Positions 46,718 to 58,743 of a stretch of DNA of 64,000 nucleotides are shown piece by piece. Made by a program: the position numbers and the translations under genes. The DNA is from Ulota crispa. Its lineage: Eukaryota; Streptophyta; Bryopsida; Orthotrichales; Orthotrichaceae. Location of the stretch: NCBI GenBank assembly GCA_963920765.1, contig OY987244.1:2110501-2174500 (forward strand). The letters are read 5' to 3'. The stretch's first letter is position 1. Each line of letters begins with the position of its first letter. The notes under the pieces were generated by a model that did no database searches, was not told the DNA's origin, and saw only the letters and a list, made by a program, of their open reading frames with translations.

Positions 46718-48463
46718 TTAACCCCTCATTGCCTAAGGTTCAAACATGCCTAAAAGCATCCTTTTCAAGTGGTGTAAGCCTAAATGTCAGTAAATAATGA
46801 TAATCTCAATTGTACAATCTTGTAGTGTGCATGATGCAAACAATGTGGATCAGATTTGGGGTCATTTAACCACATAAATTGGAAAATTATAAGTTTTAGA
46901 GTTTAAAAAAAATGCTAAAATTTTCTTATAAACACGTTTGGGTGAAACTAATTTCCAAACCTATTTAGATGAAAGACATTTAAAATGTAAAATGACTCAA
47001 ACCCAACATGCAAACACATTGGTAAAATAAAATATCACTCAATAGACTCATCATGTTTGCAAACTTGTTTTGAAATGTCAAAAAATAGTGAAAAAAGTAG
47101 CAAAATATCACATCTATGGCTAAACCTCCCTTTGGGCTTTTGCATGGTCAAATGGACCAAAAATGGGGGATAAAACCTCATAAAAGGTCCATTTCTACAA
47201 GTATGGATTACAAAATGTTTGTTTTCTTTTATACAAATATATGCATTATAAAAAAAAAAACCAAGCCCATGTAGCCATTAGGAAGGCTTTTGCAAAAGAA
47301 AAATAAATAAACTAAAAAAATGTTAAAATCATTAAGGTATTGCCGCCTAAACATTCAGCCTTAATTTGGGCTCTAAAAAGTCCATAGCTTTTATTGTATA
47401 TCACTTGTCTAAAATTCCAGCACATATTTGAAATACTTAAAAGATGCTAAATCACATATGTAGTCCCTGTGTACGCATTATAGCTAACTTAATACATTAT
47501 GTCTATCATTTTCATAGAATGCTGTAAATGGGACAATCCAAATATATGCATTGAAAGTCCCTTATTTCTTATATTATCAATTTTAACAAACATTGATTAC
47601 ATGTTTTGTTTTATGAAAAAGTATAGAACATATTCACTAATTTAGGTGCTTCCAAACTCTTTCTTCTATAAGAAATAAGCCATGCAATCAAAACATGTTC
47701 ATAAAAATTAAATGGGACACGCATTTTGGTCCAGCCGACCATGCATCCACCCCTCTACTAAAATGCTTTGCATTCATTCATAACTTCTTGGCTTGATATG
47801 AAACACAAACAAAAATAACTAGACTTGTGTGCACAAATTTTCCAATAAAAAACGTTGAAAATAAACTTTGCATATAGAAGTTATAAGCCACCAAAGTTCA
47901 CTATGATGCAGAAAAGTGTGCGTTTTGAACTTTGAGTTGCTCCCAAATATTTAAACAACTTGGATTGACATGATAATTTTACCACAACCATTTGACTTTA
48001 AAGAAAACAAAACCCAACAAATTTTTTATGGAAAACAAGCATTTGATGAAAAAGATCCAATCTCCCAAAGTTGCAGCCATCACAATGCAATGTGGTGAAC
48101 TCAAATTGAACATGTGAACTTTGAATGGCTTTCACAATCTCAATATGTCTTAAATTGATTTGAAAATTTTAGATAGAACCTAGACTAGGATGTGCAAATT
48201 TACTTACAAGTTTTATTGAATTTGAACAATAGATGCAAAAGTTATGGCATTTTAAATTGGATTGTCAAACCATTATACTAGAAGAAAAACATGTCTCAAA
48301 CAAATAGTTCACAATGACTATAAATGTCCTAAACAATTGTAATTGAATCATTATATAGTTGTTTAGGATAACTTCAGTTGTTTGTGAATCAATCGTTTAG
48401 GACCCATTTTTCTTCTAATAAGTTAGAAGAAATTTTATGTCCCCTACGGCAATGAGGGGTTAA
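46718..48463. mobile_element. Large TTAA-type element, about 1.75 kb
   Basis: The left end TTAA-CCCCTCATTGCC at 46718 is mirrored by GGCAATGAGGGG-TTAA ending 48463. This is the longest TTAA-flanked element in the window. It has no open frame of 60 codons or more, so it encodes no transposase. A smaller hairpin element (48273-48421) lies just inside its right end. Confidence 0.8.
48273..48421. mobile_element. Hairpin MITE nested in the large TTAA element
   Basis: Ends TTATACTAGAAGAAAAA and TTTTTCTTCTAATAA are inverted, with an inner pair TCCTAAACAA and TTGTTTAGGA. It resembles the CACTA-type ends in having GAAGAAAA but lacks the CACTA start. Confidence 0.7.
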
Positions 48464-48743
48464 AGATAAAAATTCAAAATTGAATCAAAAGCATAGATTT
48501 TCAAAATAGAAATTTGAAATCCATACAAAACATGCAAAGTTGAATGGCAAGAATTACTTTGTGAATCAATTACCATGTACTTTTGAAATCTGCTAGAAGA
48601 TCAAAGGTTGCAAACTTGATAACAGTGGTTGTGGAATGAGAGATTAGAACAAAAACTTCCTACTGAAATGAAAAAAATTTAAAATTTACTCAGCTGCCTT
48701 ATTTTTTATAAAGTTGTATTTTTTTTGTAAAAACCAATGCAAC

Positions 48744-49651
48744 TTAACTCTTTAAGGACCACACATATTTGCACAAATTTCACTATAAACAAGCGGGAGA
48801 TAAACTTAGATGCACAATTGAATCAAATATGAACAATTCCAATAATTCAAGCATACAAATGGGAAGAACACCTTGTCTATTGTAAAGCATAAAGATTAAA
48901 ACCAGATTTACCATTGGAGGTGAAATATTACAATGATTGAGTGAGCCGTAAGTGGAAAATTTCTAGTTTTTCATGCTTATATGGTTTTGAATGTTGACTC
49001 TTCATGCAAGTTGTACTTGATAAGAGCCTTATATTTCTAGAAAGTAGGGTTATCCACCTTTCCAATAAGACTAGTTTCATACAAAATGTATAAAAATTTA
49101 AAATCAACAATCACAAGGTGTAGCTTGGTGTAAAAAATCCCACATTATTTGCTACCTTAAAACAATTCTATAGTTTTTTGATAAATGCCATGAAAAATCC
49201 AATTGATAAAAATAATCACAATTTATCTTGAATAGAGGATGAAAAATTTTAAAAATAATATGACAACTCCATTTCAATAGATTTTCAAATACTACAATTT
49301 TATTGTTACTATACAGAGAAACAATACTAGCACAATTCTTAAGCGATTTAAAAAAATTGGAGTGTGCAATTGAAATGTGACATTCTTCTTGAATATTTGA
49401 TGTATTTTGTTGTTGTTTTGATCCATTTTTTACCAAAAATAGATACATATTCTAAGAATATGTTGTATAAACATCATTATTTGTCAACTCACATACCCAA
49501 TTTCATTATTATTGTTTTAATTGGATGCAAAAAATTTATGATTACATGCATTCTTTGAGACCAATTTCCAAATTATTAAGCGATTTGACTCTATAGGCCA
49601 AAAACCACTATTTGCAACCAAAATATGGTTGTGTGGTCCTTGAAGGGTTAA
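48744..49651. mobile_element. TTAA-type MITE, 908 bp
   Basis: The left end TTAA-CTCTTTAAGGACCACAC at 48744 is mirrored by GTGTGGTCCTTGAAGGG-TTAA ending 49651. TTAA at both sides. Open frames within are below 100 codons and without domain. Confidence 0.85.
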
Positions 49652-49832
49652 TAACATCTCAACTTGCGCTAGCTTGAACATGTTACAAATACTATGACCT
49701 TGGTAAATTAGTGCCACATGCTTTAATACGATCAGTCAATGCACTTCATGCACTCTTTAGCTTCAGCACCAAATTCTCAAAATATGACTAATTAAAAGGT
49801 TGAAGTTTGAGACCATAAATTCAAACTGTGCT

Positions 49833-50751
49833 TTAACCCCTAAAGGACCAAGCAAAGTTCTCACCAAAAAGTCTTCAAAACTGCCATTTTTAGAGCATCA
49901 ACCAAATTTAAAAACAAAAACATTTTTAAACATATGTGACCGTAGGATCTTGTAGAAGAATAGTTTTAGAAGATGTGGAAAAAAATTCAGAGTTTTTCAT
50001 TGTGTGGATTGGAAGATAATATGGTTTGAATATTCAAAAACATCTTATGAAAAATCAAGCAACTACTCTTCAAAAGGTGAAATTCCTAAGAAAAAAAGGA
50101 CGTGTGGGTGGTACTTCTCTAAATTCCTTATTCCACCTAAGTAAAGTACATGTCAAAAGAGTTTCAAATTATCTGGAGTTGTATAACATATGGAAAAAAA
50201 TTAGTAAATAAAAAAAAGTAGAGAATGATTCAAAACACTAAATTGTTAAGAACTTAATTATGGAAATGAAAAATGCCAATTCCAATGGTTATAACGTTGT
50301 CACAAAAAATCTACATCCTTTGGTTTTGTTTTTTTTCAAAAATGTTGAAAATTGAGTGAAATAAAGGAATTCAAAGTTTATTTTAGAGTAGAGAATCCAT
50401 AACTACTAGCAAACAAAAAATCCTCACAACTTTCATTTTGTTGATCAAAACATAATGATTCAAAGCTTCTTACATTCACATAAATCTCCTAAACCAAGTT
50501 GATTTAAATTATTTTTGAAAAAAGTGCTTTTTAAAAATCTGCCCAAGCTACTTGACAAATGTAAAAAACAACATATTAGGCCATGACTTTTTACTCATAA
50601 TTCCAAATGTCATGAAATTTAGTGCATATGAAAGAGAACCCTTATTCCCACATTCTGTTAAAATTTCAGCTTAAAATATGAAAAGCTCCAATCACAGGTA
50701 CCTGCCCAAAATTGCTATGTTGCTAAAAAAGCGGGTCTGGTCCTTCAGGGT
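49833..50751 (+). mobile_element. TTAA-type MITE, family C, copy 1
   Basis: The left end TTAA-CCCCTAAAGGACCAAG at 49833 is followed by a sequence nearly identical to 57238-58153. The right end is worn (GGGTCTGGTCCTTCAGGGTC near 50751, without TTAA). Length about 919 bp. Confidence 0.8.
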
Positions 50752-51499
50752 CCAGGTTCCCGTTTACTTAGGGTGAAATTCCATGTGAGACTAACGTTGA
50801 TAAAGTCCATAAAAGACTAATAGTTGAACAATACACATGCATGGAAGCATGGCTTGTTGACAATAAAGGAATGGACAAAGCCATTTGGCACAATTCAATG
50901 ACAAAGTTCATATCTCAAGAAATTTGTATTGATTATGACTTTAGCTAAAATTAGTAATTGAATTTAACTTGCAAAAATAGATCACCAAAGTTATGTGACT
51001 TGCTACAACAAACACTAAGATCACATTTTTGTTCTGAACAGAGCTTGTCACACACCATTGAAAAGATACTATCAACAGCTTTTTAGCAATAATTCGTGCA
51101 TTCAATTTATTTAAGAACTTTGTCTCAGGAAATTCATTAAAAAAAAGGGTGGCAGCACATTGTAAAAACAAGCACGTTTTATATTTCATTGGCAACAAGA
51201 TAATTGTACTTCTTCATTTCTCACATGGAAATGACAAAATAAATTTATTAGTGATGTGAATAAACTTTTATCAACTTCAATTTCCGCCTCGGATCTTTAT
51301 TAACCTTTATAGCTTATAAAAATTTGTCCCTTTAGATATCTTCATACAAACCATTTAGAAAGCTTTCTAGTCACAAAAGTGAGACTTCAATCAAAGAGTT
51401 GGATCTGTCACAAATGGAAGCCAAGCTCAAGTTATATTCCAACAATACTTCTTGCATAAAATATGCGAGCACTTTTTATGATTATATATTTTTGCTCCT
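50752..51499. other. Intergenic, no gene
   Basis: Includes an 85-codon minus-strand frame at 50941-51198 with no recognisable domain. No repeat class identified. Confidence 0.3.
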
Positions 51500-51732
51500 T
51501 TAACCCTTAAACGTCCACAGGAACCATATATATGCTAATTTATAATTGTCATTTGCTACCGATAAGAAATTTTAATTTGGGATCTCAAGTAACTCACTAG
51601 AACCACATTGATCTATTCTCCAACTTCTTTGTTGGTCTCAAACGTAGTAAAGGTGTGGATCCATTCCAAATATAAGAAAAATACCCCATATTGTACTGGT
51701 CGCAGCGGCACGCTAGGACGTTTAGGGGTTAA
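51500..51732. mobile_element. Small TTAA-type MITE, family B, copy 1 (233 bp)
   Basis: The left end TTAA-CCCTTAAACGTCC at 51500 is mirrored by GGACGTTTAGGGG-TTAA ending 51732. Similar to 55325-55549 and, at the ends, to 59540-59950. It shares its right TTAA with the next element. Confidence 0.88.
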
Positions 51733-52873
51733 CCCCTAGAGGCCTAAAGTCCTCATAAAGGACAAAATGGATCCTAAGTAGACTTGGCGACAAAATTCTC
51801 TAAATTTTTTATGAAGGAGGGTTTTGTAAGAGCTACTAAGTCACACATGTTTATTGCAATTGAATTTACATGTAAAAGTTATGGAAGATTTTGGAGAATG
51901 TGCAAATTGGAGAGGTGTATTGAACATGACAACCATCCTTAACTTTTTCCAAGGGCAAGCAAAGAGGGAAATTCTACCAAGAAAAGACACACTGGGTGGA
52001 GTTCATGTGTCAGCCCTCGGTTCCCTATAACTTTCCAAAGTCACATTTTGACTGCAGAAATTTTGTTGTTTGACAAAAAAAATCCAATGTGACTAAACGT
52101 AATGAGAATTGATTTCATTCACTTAGAGCATTGGATGATTGAAAAGAAGGGATTAGAGGCTCCCAATGATGGGAACAAGCTTGGGAACATGTTAGAAACT
52201 CACAATGAACTTATCAAGACCTTTTATTTGAGTTTGCCCTAAGCATTAGTGTATCAAATATACACGTTACTTTTTGAATCGCAATACCTACTAAAGATTT
52301 GATTATTTTTGCTTTCTTATGTGACATCAATAAGGGCAATTCCTTTCAACTTGTTGTTGAGATTTTTGTTTTTCAACTTGTTGTTGAGATTTTTGTTTTT
52401 CAAATATAGGCTTTAGACATTTGTTTTCTCAAAATTCTTAGTGTATAGTGAATTCCTACCACATGTTTGCAATGCAAAGGCCATGTAGAGTGTGTCATGT
52501 CCACATTGGCCATGAAATTTGTGGAAATATGCTTAACATGATGTAGAGAGTGTCAAATCAATAAATTCATCACTCATAGTGCAAAAATGTCCTCAACAAA
52601 TGGTCAAAAGGTTTGAGTTTTTTGAGTAAGGACCCAATTTTTTTAAGACTAACTTCAAATGATAATATCTCTTGAATTGTATGGTTGAACTTCACAAAAA
52701 ATTATGCTATCTTTCTACATAAACCTAGTACAAAGCCCAACAATTCTATTTCTAAAAAACAAAAGAATTTGTTCTCAAAATTAAAGGGTTAGAAGTAGTA
52801 GTTCTAAGTAGTTAAAAAGAAGAAGATGGGCTTCAAGGAGTAAAACCCACCAAACATTGGTAGGTGAAGTTAA
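51729..52873 (+). mobile_element. TTAA-type element, abutting the previous one
   Basis: Starts TTAA-CCCCTAGAGGCC at the shared TTAA (51729-51732). The next TTAA-CCCCTAAAGG lies at 52870-52873, so the element probably runs up to it, but its right inverted end is not recognisable. Its middle resembles 33100-34205. A 27-bp tandem duplication (unit starting TTCAACTTGTTGTTGAG) lies at 52345-52402. Confidence 0.55.
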
Positions 52874-53430
52874 CCCCTAAAGGACCTAATGTTAGTTCTA
52901 CAAACATTTGAGAACTTGGGTAGGGTCATATGAAGTTAATTTTTACTAGATGTTTTCAAAATTGTTACACAAGGTGTAAATATTTATCCCCCAAAAAGGC
53001 ATGTAATTTTCCCCAATTGGATGCCCAATTCAAAAGCTATGGTGCCCAGATGAATTTGGGCAGCTTGAGCAATTTGGGCATCTTTACAAAAATTTATTCT
53101 AAATCTCTCATTAACTTTTGAAATTTGGCTTGTATGTCACCAATGAAATATGATATATAATTGTCAAGAAAAAAAAAACTTCAAGTTCTCAAATTGTATT
53201 CTTAGAGGAGCCAAACTTTGTTCACTATATCTAGGCGGTTTCAAGAAAAAATATTTTGTCTAACTTCAAGCCTTATTATGTTGCAATCTAAAACTTCAAA
53301 GCTCTTGAATATGTTTTTCACATACTCCAAATGTTTGTCTCTAATTTTCAGTATTCAAAATTCATAAAAAATAATTCCTTTGCATGAGAAATCATGAAAA
53401 AATGACAAGTGTATTACCAGTTCCTTAGCT
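52870..53430 (+). mobile_element. TTAA-type element, left part only
   Basis: Starts TTAA-CCCCTAAAGGACCTAATG at 52870. No right end was found before the next element begins at 53431, so it is either truncated or interrupted by it. Confidence 0.55.
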
Positions 53431-54367
53431 TTAAGCCCTAAAGGTCCAAGCCCTTATTTTTGTGAAAGTCATTGGTAGCTGCCACTTTTGGAGAAATGAG
53501 TAGAAAAGTAGGAAAATAAAATTCATTTGGAAATCCAAGCATAAGGACTTGCCCTAGACTATGGGAGGTACTTGTAGAAAAACAATTCAGCTCATTCTAG
53601 ATGTAGAGAAGTGAGACACTAACATTAAAATGGAAAAAAAGTTTTTATCCTTGCTATCCAAAAACTTCAGAAGCCTTTGACTGCTCCTATATTAAAAAAA
53701 TTGCTCTATGCAAAAGTTGAGGTTTCTTTTTCCCATGTTGAAGACCAAAATTGGTAAGTGGGGGAAAATCTTCAAATGAATTGGAGGTGTGGATCATACT
53801 TTGTAAAACCTTGCAATATTGTAAGGCCATGAAATTGCATAAACACTAGGCAAAATTGGAGGATTTATGTAAAATTAAAAAATCTGAACTACTTTTATCC
53901 AAATGGTGAGAATCAAGGAATCTTAGCCTATTGCAACTTGGAAAAAAAAAACCCAAAAAAATATATACAAAGAGCCCAAATAAGAAGAGCACCAAATTTT
54001 AAAAGGATTAAAAGAAATGGAAGTTTGGGAGTCCCCCCAAGATGGGCACCTTCCACTCCACTCCTCTTTGCCCAAGTGTCCACACCTTGTACGGCTATGC
54101 TCATTAGAGCTCACTCTTTTTGAAGTCAACACCCACTTACAAAGAAGAGGCATTGTCTAAACTGCCCCTTCCCACCTAGTTTCAAATAATTCTTGATAAC
54201 TTCTTCATTGAATGTCAAAATGGAGAAAAAATTAAATAATTGCGTAGGTCTTGGAATTCCTCACCTTCCATAAAAGTTTCAAAAAATCACACAAACTAGT
54301 TTAGCTTTAAGTACATGCTCAAAATCCATTTGTTCTCCAAGGGGATAGTTGGGCCTTTAGGAGTTAA
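53431..54367 (+). mobile_element. TTAA-type MITE, family A, 937 bp
   Basis: The left end TTAA-GCCCTAAAGGTCCAAG at 53431 is mirrored by GGGCCTTTAGGAG-TTAA ending 54367. Internal similarity to 1874-2430 and 60149-61086. Confidence 0.85.
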
Positions 54368-55324
54368 CCTCTTTGCATTGCAGGGTGATTTAGAATAAGC
54401 TAGATTCTATATTTGCTTCTAAATTTTTTTGTGAGTGAACCTAACGTCATATACTTATGAATAGTGAAAAATCTCATTTTTACATAGAGAAACAAATTTA
54501 CTCCATGAGGGCTTAAAGTTTGCTAACCTTGTTCTGCACACATGAAAAATAGTTGTTGTTTTCACTTCAAATGTTATGATCTTACAATCCATGCGCTCAA
54601 ATGGGCTGGAATAGTTTGTGACCATTGATTATATGTTTAACGCACATTTGTACACTTGAAATTCAGAAAAAAAGTTATTATTTCCAATTTTGGGCAATGC
54701 ACCAAATATGGGCAATTTTTGAGATTTTTTCTCAAAAAACACCCTTGATATTTTATGAGGGTTAAATAGGGGTCCATACAAAAGTTCTACATTCAATATT
54801 TCATTTAGGTTGCCTCAACAATTACATTGCCTTACTTAAGAAATTTGTTTCATGACTCATTGTGTGACCACTTGGAGGCACATGCAACTATCTAGATACT
54901 AAGATTTCACATGATTTACAACTTGAATGTTGCTAGTTTGTTATTTTGTAGCTTGGTTGTTGTTGCCAAGCCCTTTCATTTTTTTTATTGCAATATTTAT
55001 TAATGAAAATTATTGTATTAACAGCACGTATTTACATGATGTAAAATGTTGAGAAATGAGAGCAGGGCTTTTTTAATTTGAACTATAGCATCGCTACGTA
55101 CCCTCTCCAGTGAGGAGCATTTTGCAAGGGATAGCCATTTATTGATACCGAATCTTACTGTAGCAAATCTGGAGCCAAGAGGAAAAATAATAAAATAAAA
55201 ATCTATGAATGAGAGTGGGGCAATTTAAAAGCAATATTTAATGTAGTGCAAAGCGCCTTCTTTGTAGCGTTTCATACAGAAGAAAATCAAATCAATAGAA
55301 CAAACCCACATTGATTTGATGTTG
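54368..55324. repeat. Intergenic with dispersed repeat also seen at 19990
   Basis: Bases about 54800-55020 match about 19990-20200 (AAGATTTCACATGATTTAC; TTGTTGTTGCCAAG). The rest shows no gene. Confidence 0.5.
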
Positions 55325-55549
55325 TTAACCTCCAAACATCTTATGGGGATAGTAGATACAATTCTATATAGTTAGGCAATTACTACCCAACAAGAAGTTT
55401 TATTTCGGGCACATTAGAATTACATTGATTTATATTCCAATCTTTTAGTGGACCTTAAGTGTATCAAAGGTGTGGACCCATTTCATACACAATAGAAGTA
55501 CTTTGTATTGTGTTAGTGGCAAAGGCATTTTTAATCATTTAGAGATTAA
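55325..55549. mobile_element. Small TTAA-type MITE, family B, copy 2 (225 bp)
   Basis: The left end TTAA-CCTCCAAACATC at 55325 pairs imperfectly with ATCATTTAGAGA-TTAA ending 55549. Internal match to 51500-51732 (AAGGTGTGGA then CCATT; ACATTGAT then TATTCCAA). More decayed than copy 1. Confidence 0.75.
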
Positions 55550-56261
55550 CCCCTAAAGGACCAACTGTCCCCTTGGAGGACAAATGGGATTTTGGGTATG
55601 TACTTACAACTAAACTACTTTGTATGACTTTCTGAAATTTTAATGGAAGATGGGGAATTCAAAAATCTACATGGGCATCTAATATTTTTTCATTTTGATG
55701 ATTATTGAAGAAGTTAAAAATGGATTTTTGGAAAAAGGCCCAGATCCAGCAACCCAAAAATTCTTTAAAAATTACATTTAAAAGAAATAAATATATGAAA
55801 TAGGTTTTTTAGACTTATATATAGGTGGGGAGCTTTGAATCATTCAATTTTCATTGATGAGATGAAAGTTATGAGAAGTTTTTGTTTGCGAGTAGGTTGA
55901 GAGAAACTATACCTACCCGCAAACAAAAACTTCTCATAACTTTCATCTCATCAATGAAAATTGAATGATTCAAAGCTCCCCACCTATATATAAGTCTAAA
56001 AAACCTATTTCATATATTTATTTCTTTTAAATGCAATTTAAAAAAAAATTTTGGGTTGCTGGATCTAGGCCTTTTTCCAAAAATCCATTTTTAACTTCTT
56101 CAATAATCATCAAAATGAAAAAATATTAGATGCCCATGTAGATCTTTGAATTCCCCATCTTCCATTAAAATTTCAGAAAATCATACAGAATAATTTAGTT
56201 GTATGTACATACCCAAAATCCCATTTGTCCCCGAGGGGACAGTTGATCCTTTAGGGGTTAA
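55546..56261. mobile_element. Complete foldback TTAA-type element, 716 bp
   Basis: TTAA-CCCCTAAAGGACCAAC at 55546 and its inverse GATCCTTTAGGGG-TTAA ending 56261. The inverted arms are about 350 bp each, nearly identical, and meet at a centre of about 13 bp near 55898-55910. It shares TTAA with the element on its left. Confidence 0.9.
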
Positions 56262-57241
56262 ACCCTCAAAGGACAAGGGCATGTAATATGTAGGTCTATA
56301 GCTTCTGAGGCAAAACAGTATAAGACTTTAAAAAAATTCAAAAACAAGATCTACGTTTTTGTAAGTTTTTCATCATTTTTGTCATCTTTACATGAATTAA
56401 TTAATAGACTTTCACAAATATCGTGAAACATCCAATGAGAAGTATTAGTCACATGTTCAAAAAAATAGATAAACATTGCTTTCTAGAGCATACTTGAAAG
56501 TATTCATCTGTTTCACACATCTCCTACGGTGAGCGCTTGGAGTCATTCAAATGTCCACATTCTAGACATTGGCACTCTCAAGGGCTAAAGATGAAGTGAG
56601 AAACATCACTCAACCTTAAAAGAAAAAAGAAAAAAGTCGAATCTAGTGACATGCTCACAAAAACACAAAGCTCTTAACTACAGTAGTGTTCTAAAAATTA
56701 GCCAATTTGAAGGAATCTTTTTTTTAAATGAATAATCGAAAACCATGGAGAAAAATGTGGATTTATAGAGCATGCCCATCTCAACTTGATTCCCAAAACT
56801 TGAATCTCAACAAGTTACTGCAATGTGAATGTTTTGAACCTAGGAAGGGATTTTTTTTGCAATTGAGGTAACTTAAAGAAGGAAGTTAGACATGCTGATA
56901 GCACACTCTACTATTACATAAACGTTGCTTGAACAAATACTTTGCATTTTTAGTTGCCATATACTTGTGAACCTAGAGTACTTCCCCAAGCAGTTGAAAT
57001 ATGCAATGGAATTTTTTCAGAAATTGCAAAGTGGTGTCACGTTGCGTAATGTCACTTTTGTCATAAGCGACAATATGTTGTTCAAGCAACATTACACAAA
57101 CTTAGGACCTCACGCACAAAAAATCTCACATTTGTGCCATTGGTTAAGGTAGGTAGCTCAAATTGTAACCCCTCTCATAGAAAGCATCCAACAAGTAGTT
57201 CAAAAATGGTAATGAAGTGGTCCTTGAATAGACTTCTTTAA
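56258..57241. mobile_element. Probable TTAA-type element in a chain, 984 bp
   Basis: Bounded by the shared TTAA at 56258 and at 57238. The left end TTAA-ACCCTCAAAGGACAAG and right end GTGGTCCTTGAATAGAC then TTAA resemble weakly the ends of 48744-49651. Ends are imperfect, so this is less certain than its neighbours. Confidence 0.5.
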
Positions 57242-58153
57242 CCCCTAAAGGACCAAGCAAATTTTTCACCAAAAACTCTTCAAAACTGCCATTTTTAGAG
57301 CATCAACCAAATTTGAAAACAAAAATATTTTTATGCATATGTGACCGTAGAATCTTGTAGAATAATGGTTTTAAAAGAAGTGGAAAAAAAATCAAAGTTT
57401 TCCACAACGTGGATTGGAAATTAGAATGGTTTGAATATTCAAAAATGTCTTGTGAAAAACCGGGCAGCTACCCTTCAAAAGGTGAAATTCCTAAGGAAAA
57501 AGGCCATGTGGGTGGTGCTTCTCTAAATTCCTTATTTTGCCTAAGTAAAGTACATGTCAAAAAAGTTTCAAATCATTTGGAGTTGTATAACATATGGAAA
57601 TAAATTAGTAAGTAAAAAGAAGTAAAGAATGATTCAAAACATTAAATTGTTAAGAATTTTGGAAATGAAAAATGCCAATCCCAATGGTCAAAATGTTGTC
57701 ATAAACAATGTTCATCCTTTGGTTTTGTTCTTTTTCCAAAATATTGAAAATTGAGTAAAATATAGGACTTCAAAGTTTATTTTGGAGTAGAGAATCCATA
57801 ACTGCCCATAAACAAAAAATCCTCATAACTTTCATCTCATTGATCCAAATGGAATGGTTTGAAGCTTCCTACATTCACATGAATCTCCTAAACCCATTTA
57901 AAAATTTCGTTTTTGAAAAAAGCAAATTTTAGAAATCTGCCCAAGCTGCCCGCCGAACATAAAAAGCAACACATTAGGCCATGACTTTTTACACATAATT
58001 CAAAGTGTCATGAAATTTAGTGCATATGAAAGATAAACCTTGTCCCCACATTTTATTAAAATTTCAACCTAAAATATGAGAAGCTCCAATCACAGGTACG
58101 TGCCCAAAATTGCTATGTTTCTAAAAAAGGGGGTTTGGTCATTTAGGGGTTAA
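57238..58153 (+). mobile_element. TTAA-type MITE, family C, copy 2, 916 bp
   Basis: The left end TTAA-CCCCTAAAGGACCAAG at 57238 and the right end GGTCATTTAGGGG-TTAA ending 58153. Nearly co-linear with 49833-50751 with only scattered differences, including the open frame reading VHVKRVSNYLELYNIWK in one copy and VHVKKVSNHLELYNIWK in the other. Confidence 0.88.
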
Positions 58154-58164
58154 GTGATAGAAAA

Positions 58165-58425
58165 CAAAGTGTATTCTACTACAAGAGCCAATTGTATTCC
58201 TTGATTTCACCTCATCTCTTTATAAGTTGCAAAGGAACAGTTTATGGAATATCTAGAGTCACAAATAGGTACCTATCATAAATTTTTTAAAGGACTATTA
58301 ATAGATCAAGAATGCTTCAAAAAATATGAAAAAAAATTGTGTTCCATTTGGCATCCATTTCTCTTAGTCTAGAAATTAGACCAAAATCTTCTTGTCTTGA
58401 AAAACCCATGAAAAAACATACCAAA
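58165..58425 (+). repeat. Dispersed repeat, inverse copy of 15150-15415
   Basis: Matches the reverse complement of 15150-15415 as noted there. It begins only about a dozen bases after the TTAA of the preceding element. Confidence 0.75.
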
Positions 58426-58462
58426 CCTTAAAGTGACAATTTTAGAGCATACTACCTTAATA

Positions 58463-58660
58463 ACATTTAACTACTTCTGGACTATTCAATGAATTATAAA
58501 CTAAGCATCTTCTGAGAAAAACACTAGGAGATCTCCCAATAGTTGTTTGGATTGGGAGATCTCCCAATGTTTTGAATAGACCTCCCAGTGTCCAACTTGT
58601 TGTTCTCTTGATGACCGTTACAAATTTAGGACTTTCAAAAGCCCAGAAGTAGTTAAATGT
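58463..58660. mobile_element. Inverted-repeat element, 198 bp, with inner hairpin
   Basis: Outer ends ACATTTAACTACTTCTGG and its exact inverse ending 58660. Inside, CACTAGGAGATCTCCCAAT (58522) faces ATTGGGAGATCTCC, and CACTAGGAG pairs with CTCCCAGTG ending 58590. Confidence 0.7.
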
Positions 58661-58743
58661 GACACCTTACTCAAGCTCTGCCTTTCTTCTTGATCCCTTC
58701 AACATGAGAATGGCCTTGCATGAGGCCCTTACTCTACATCTTT

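Noticed and set aside
50026-50211. Frame conserved between 50026-50211 and 57409-57603 considered as a transposon-encoded peptide
   Set aside because: Conservation equals the overall DNA similarity of the two element copies; no excess in the frame.
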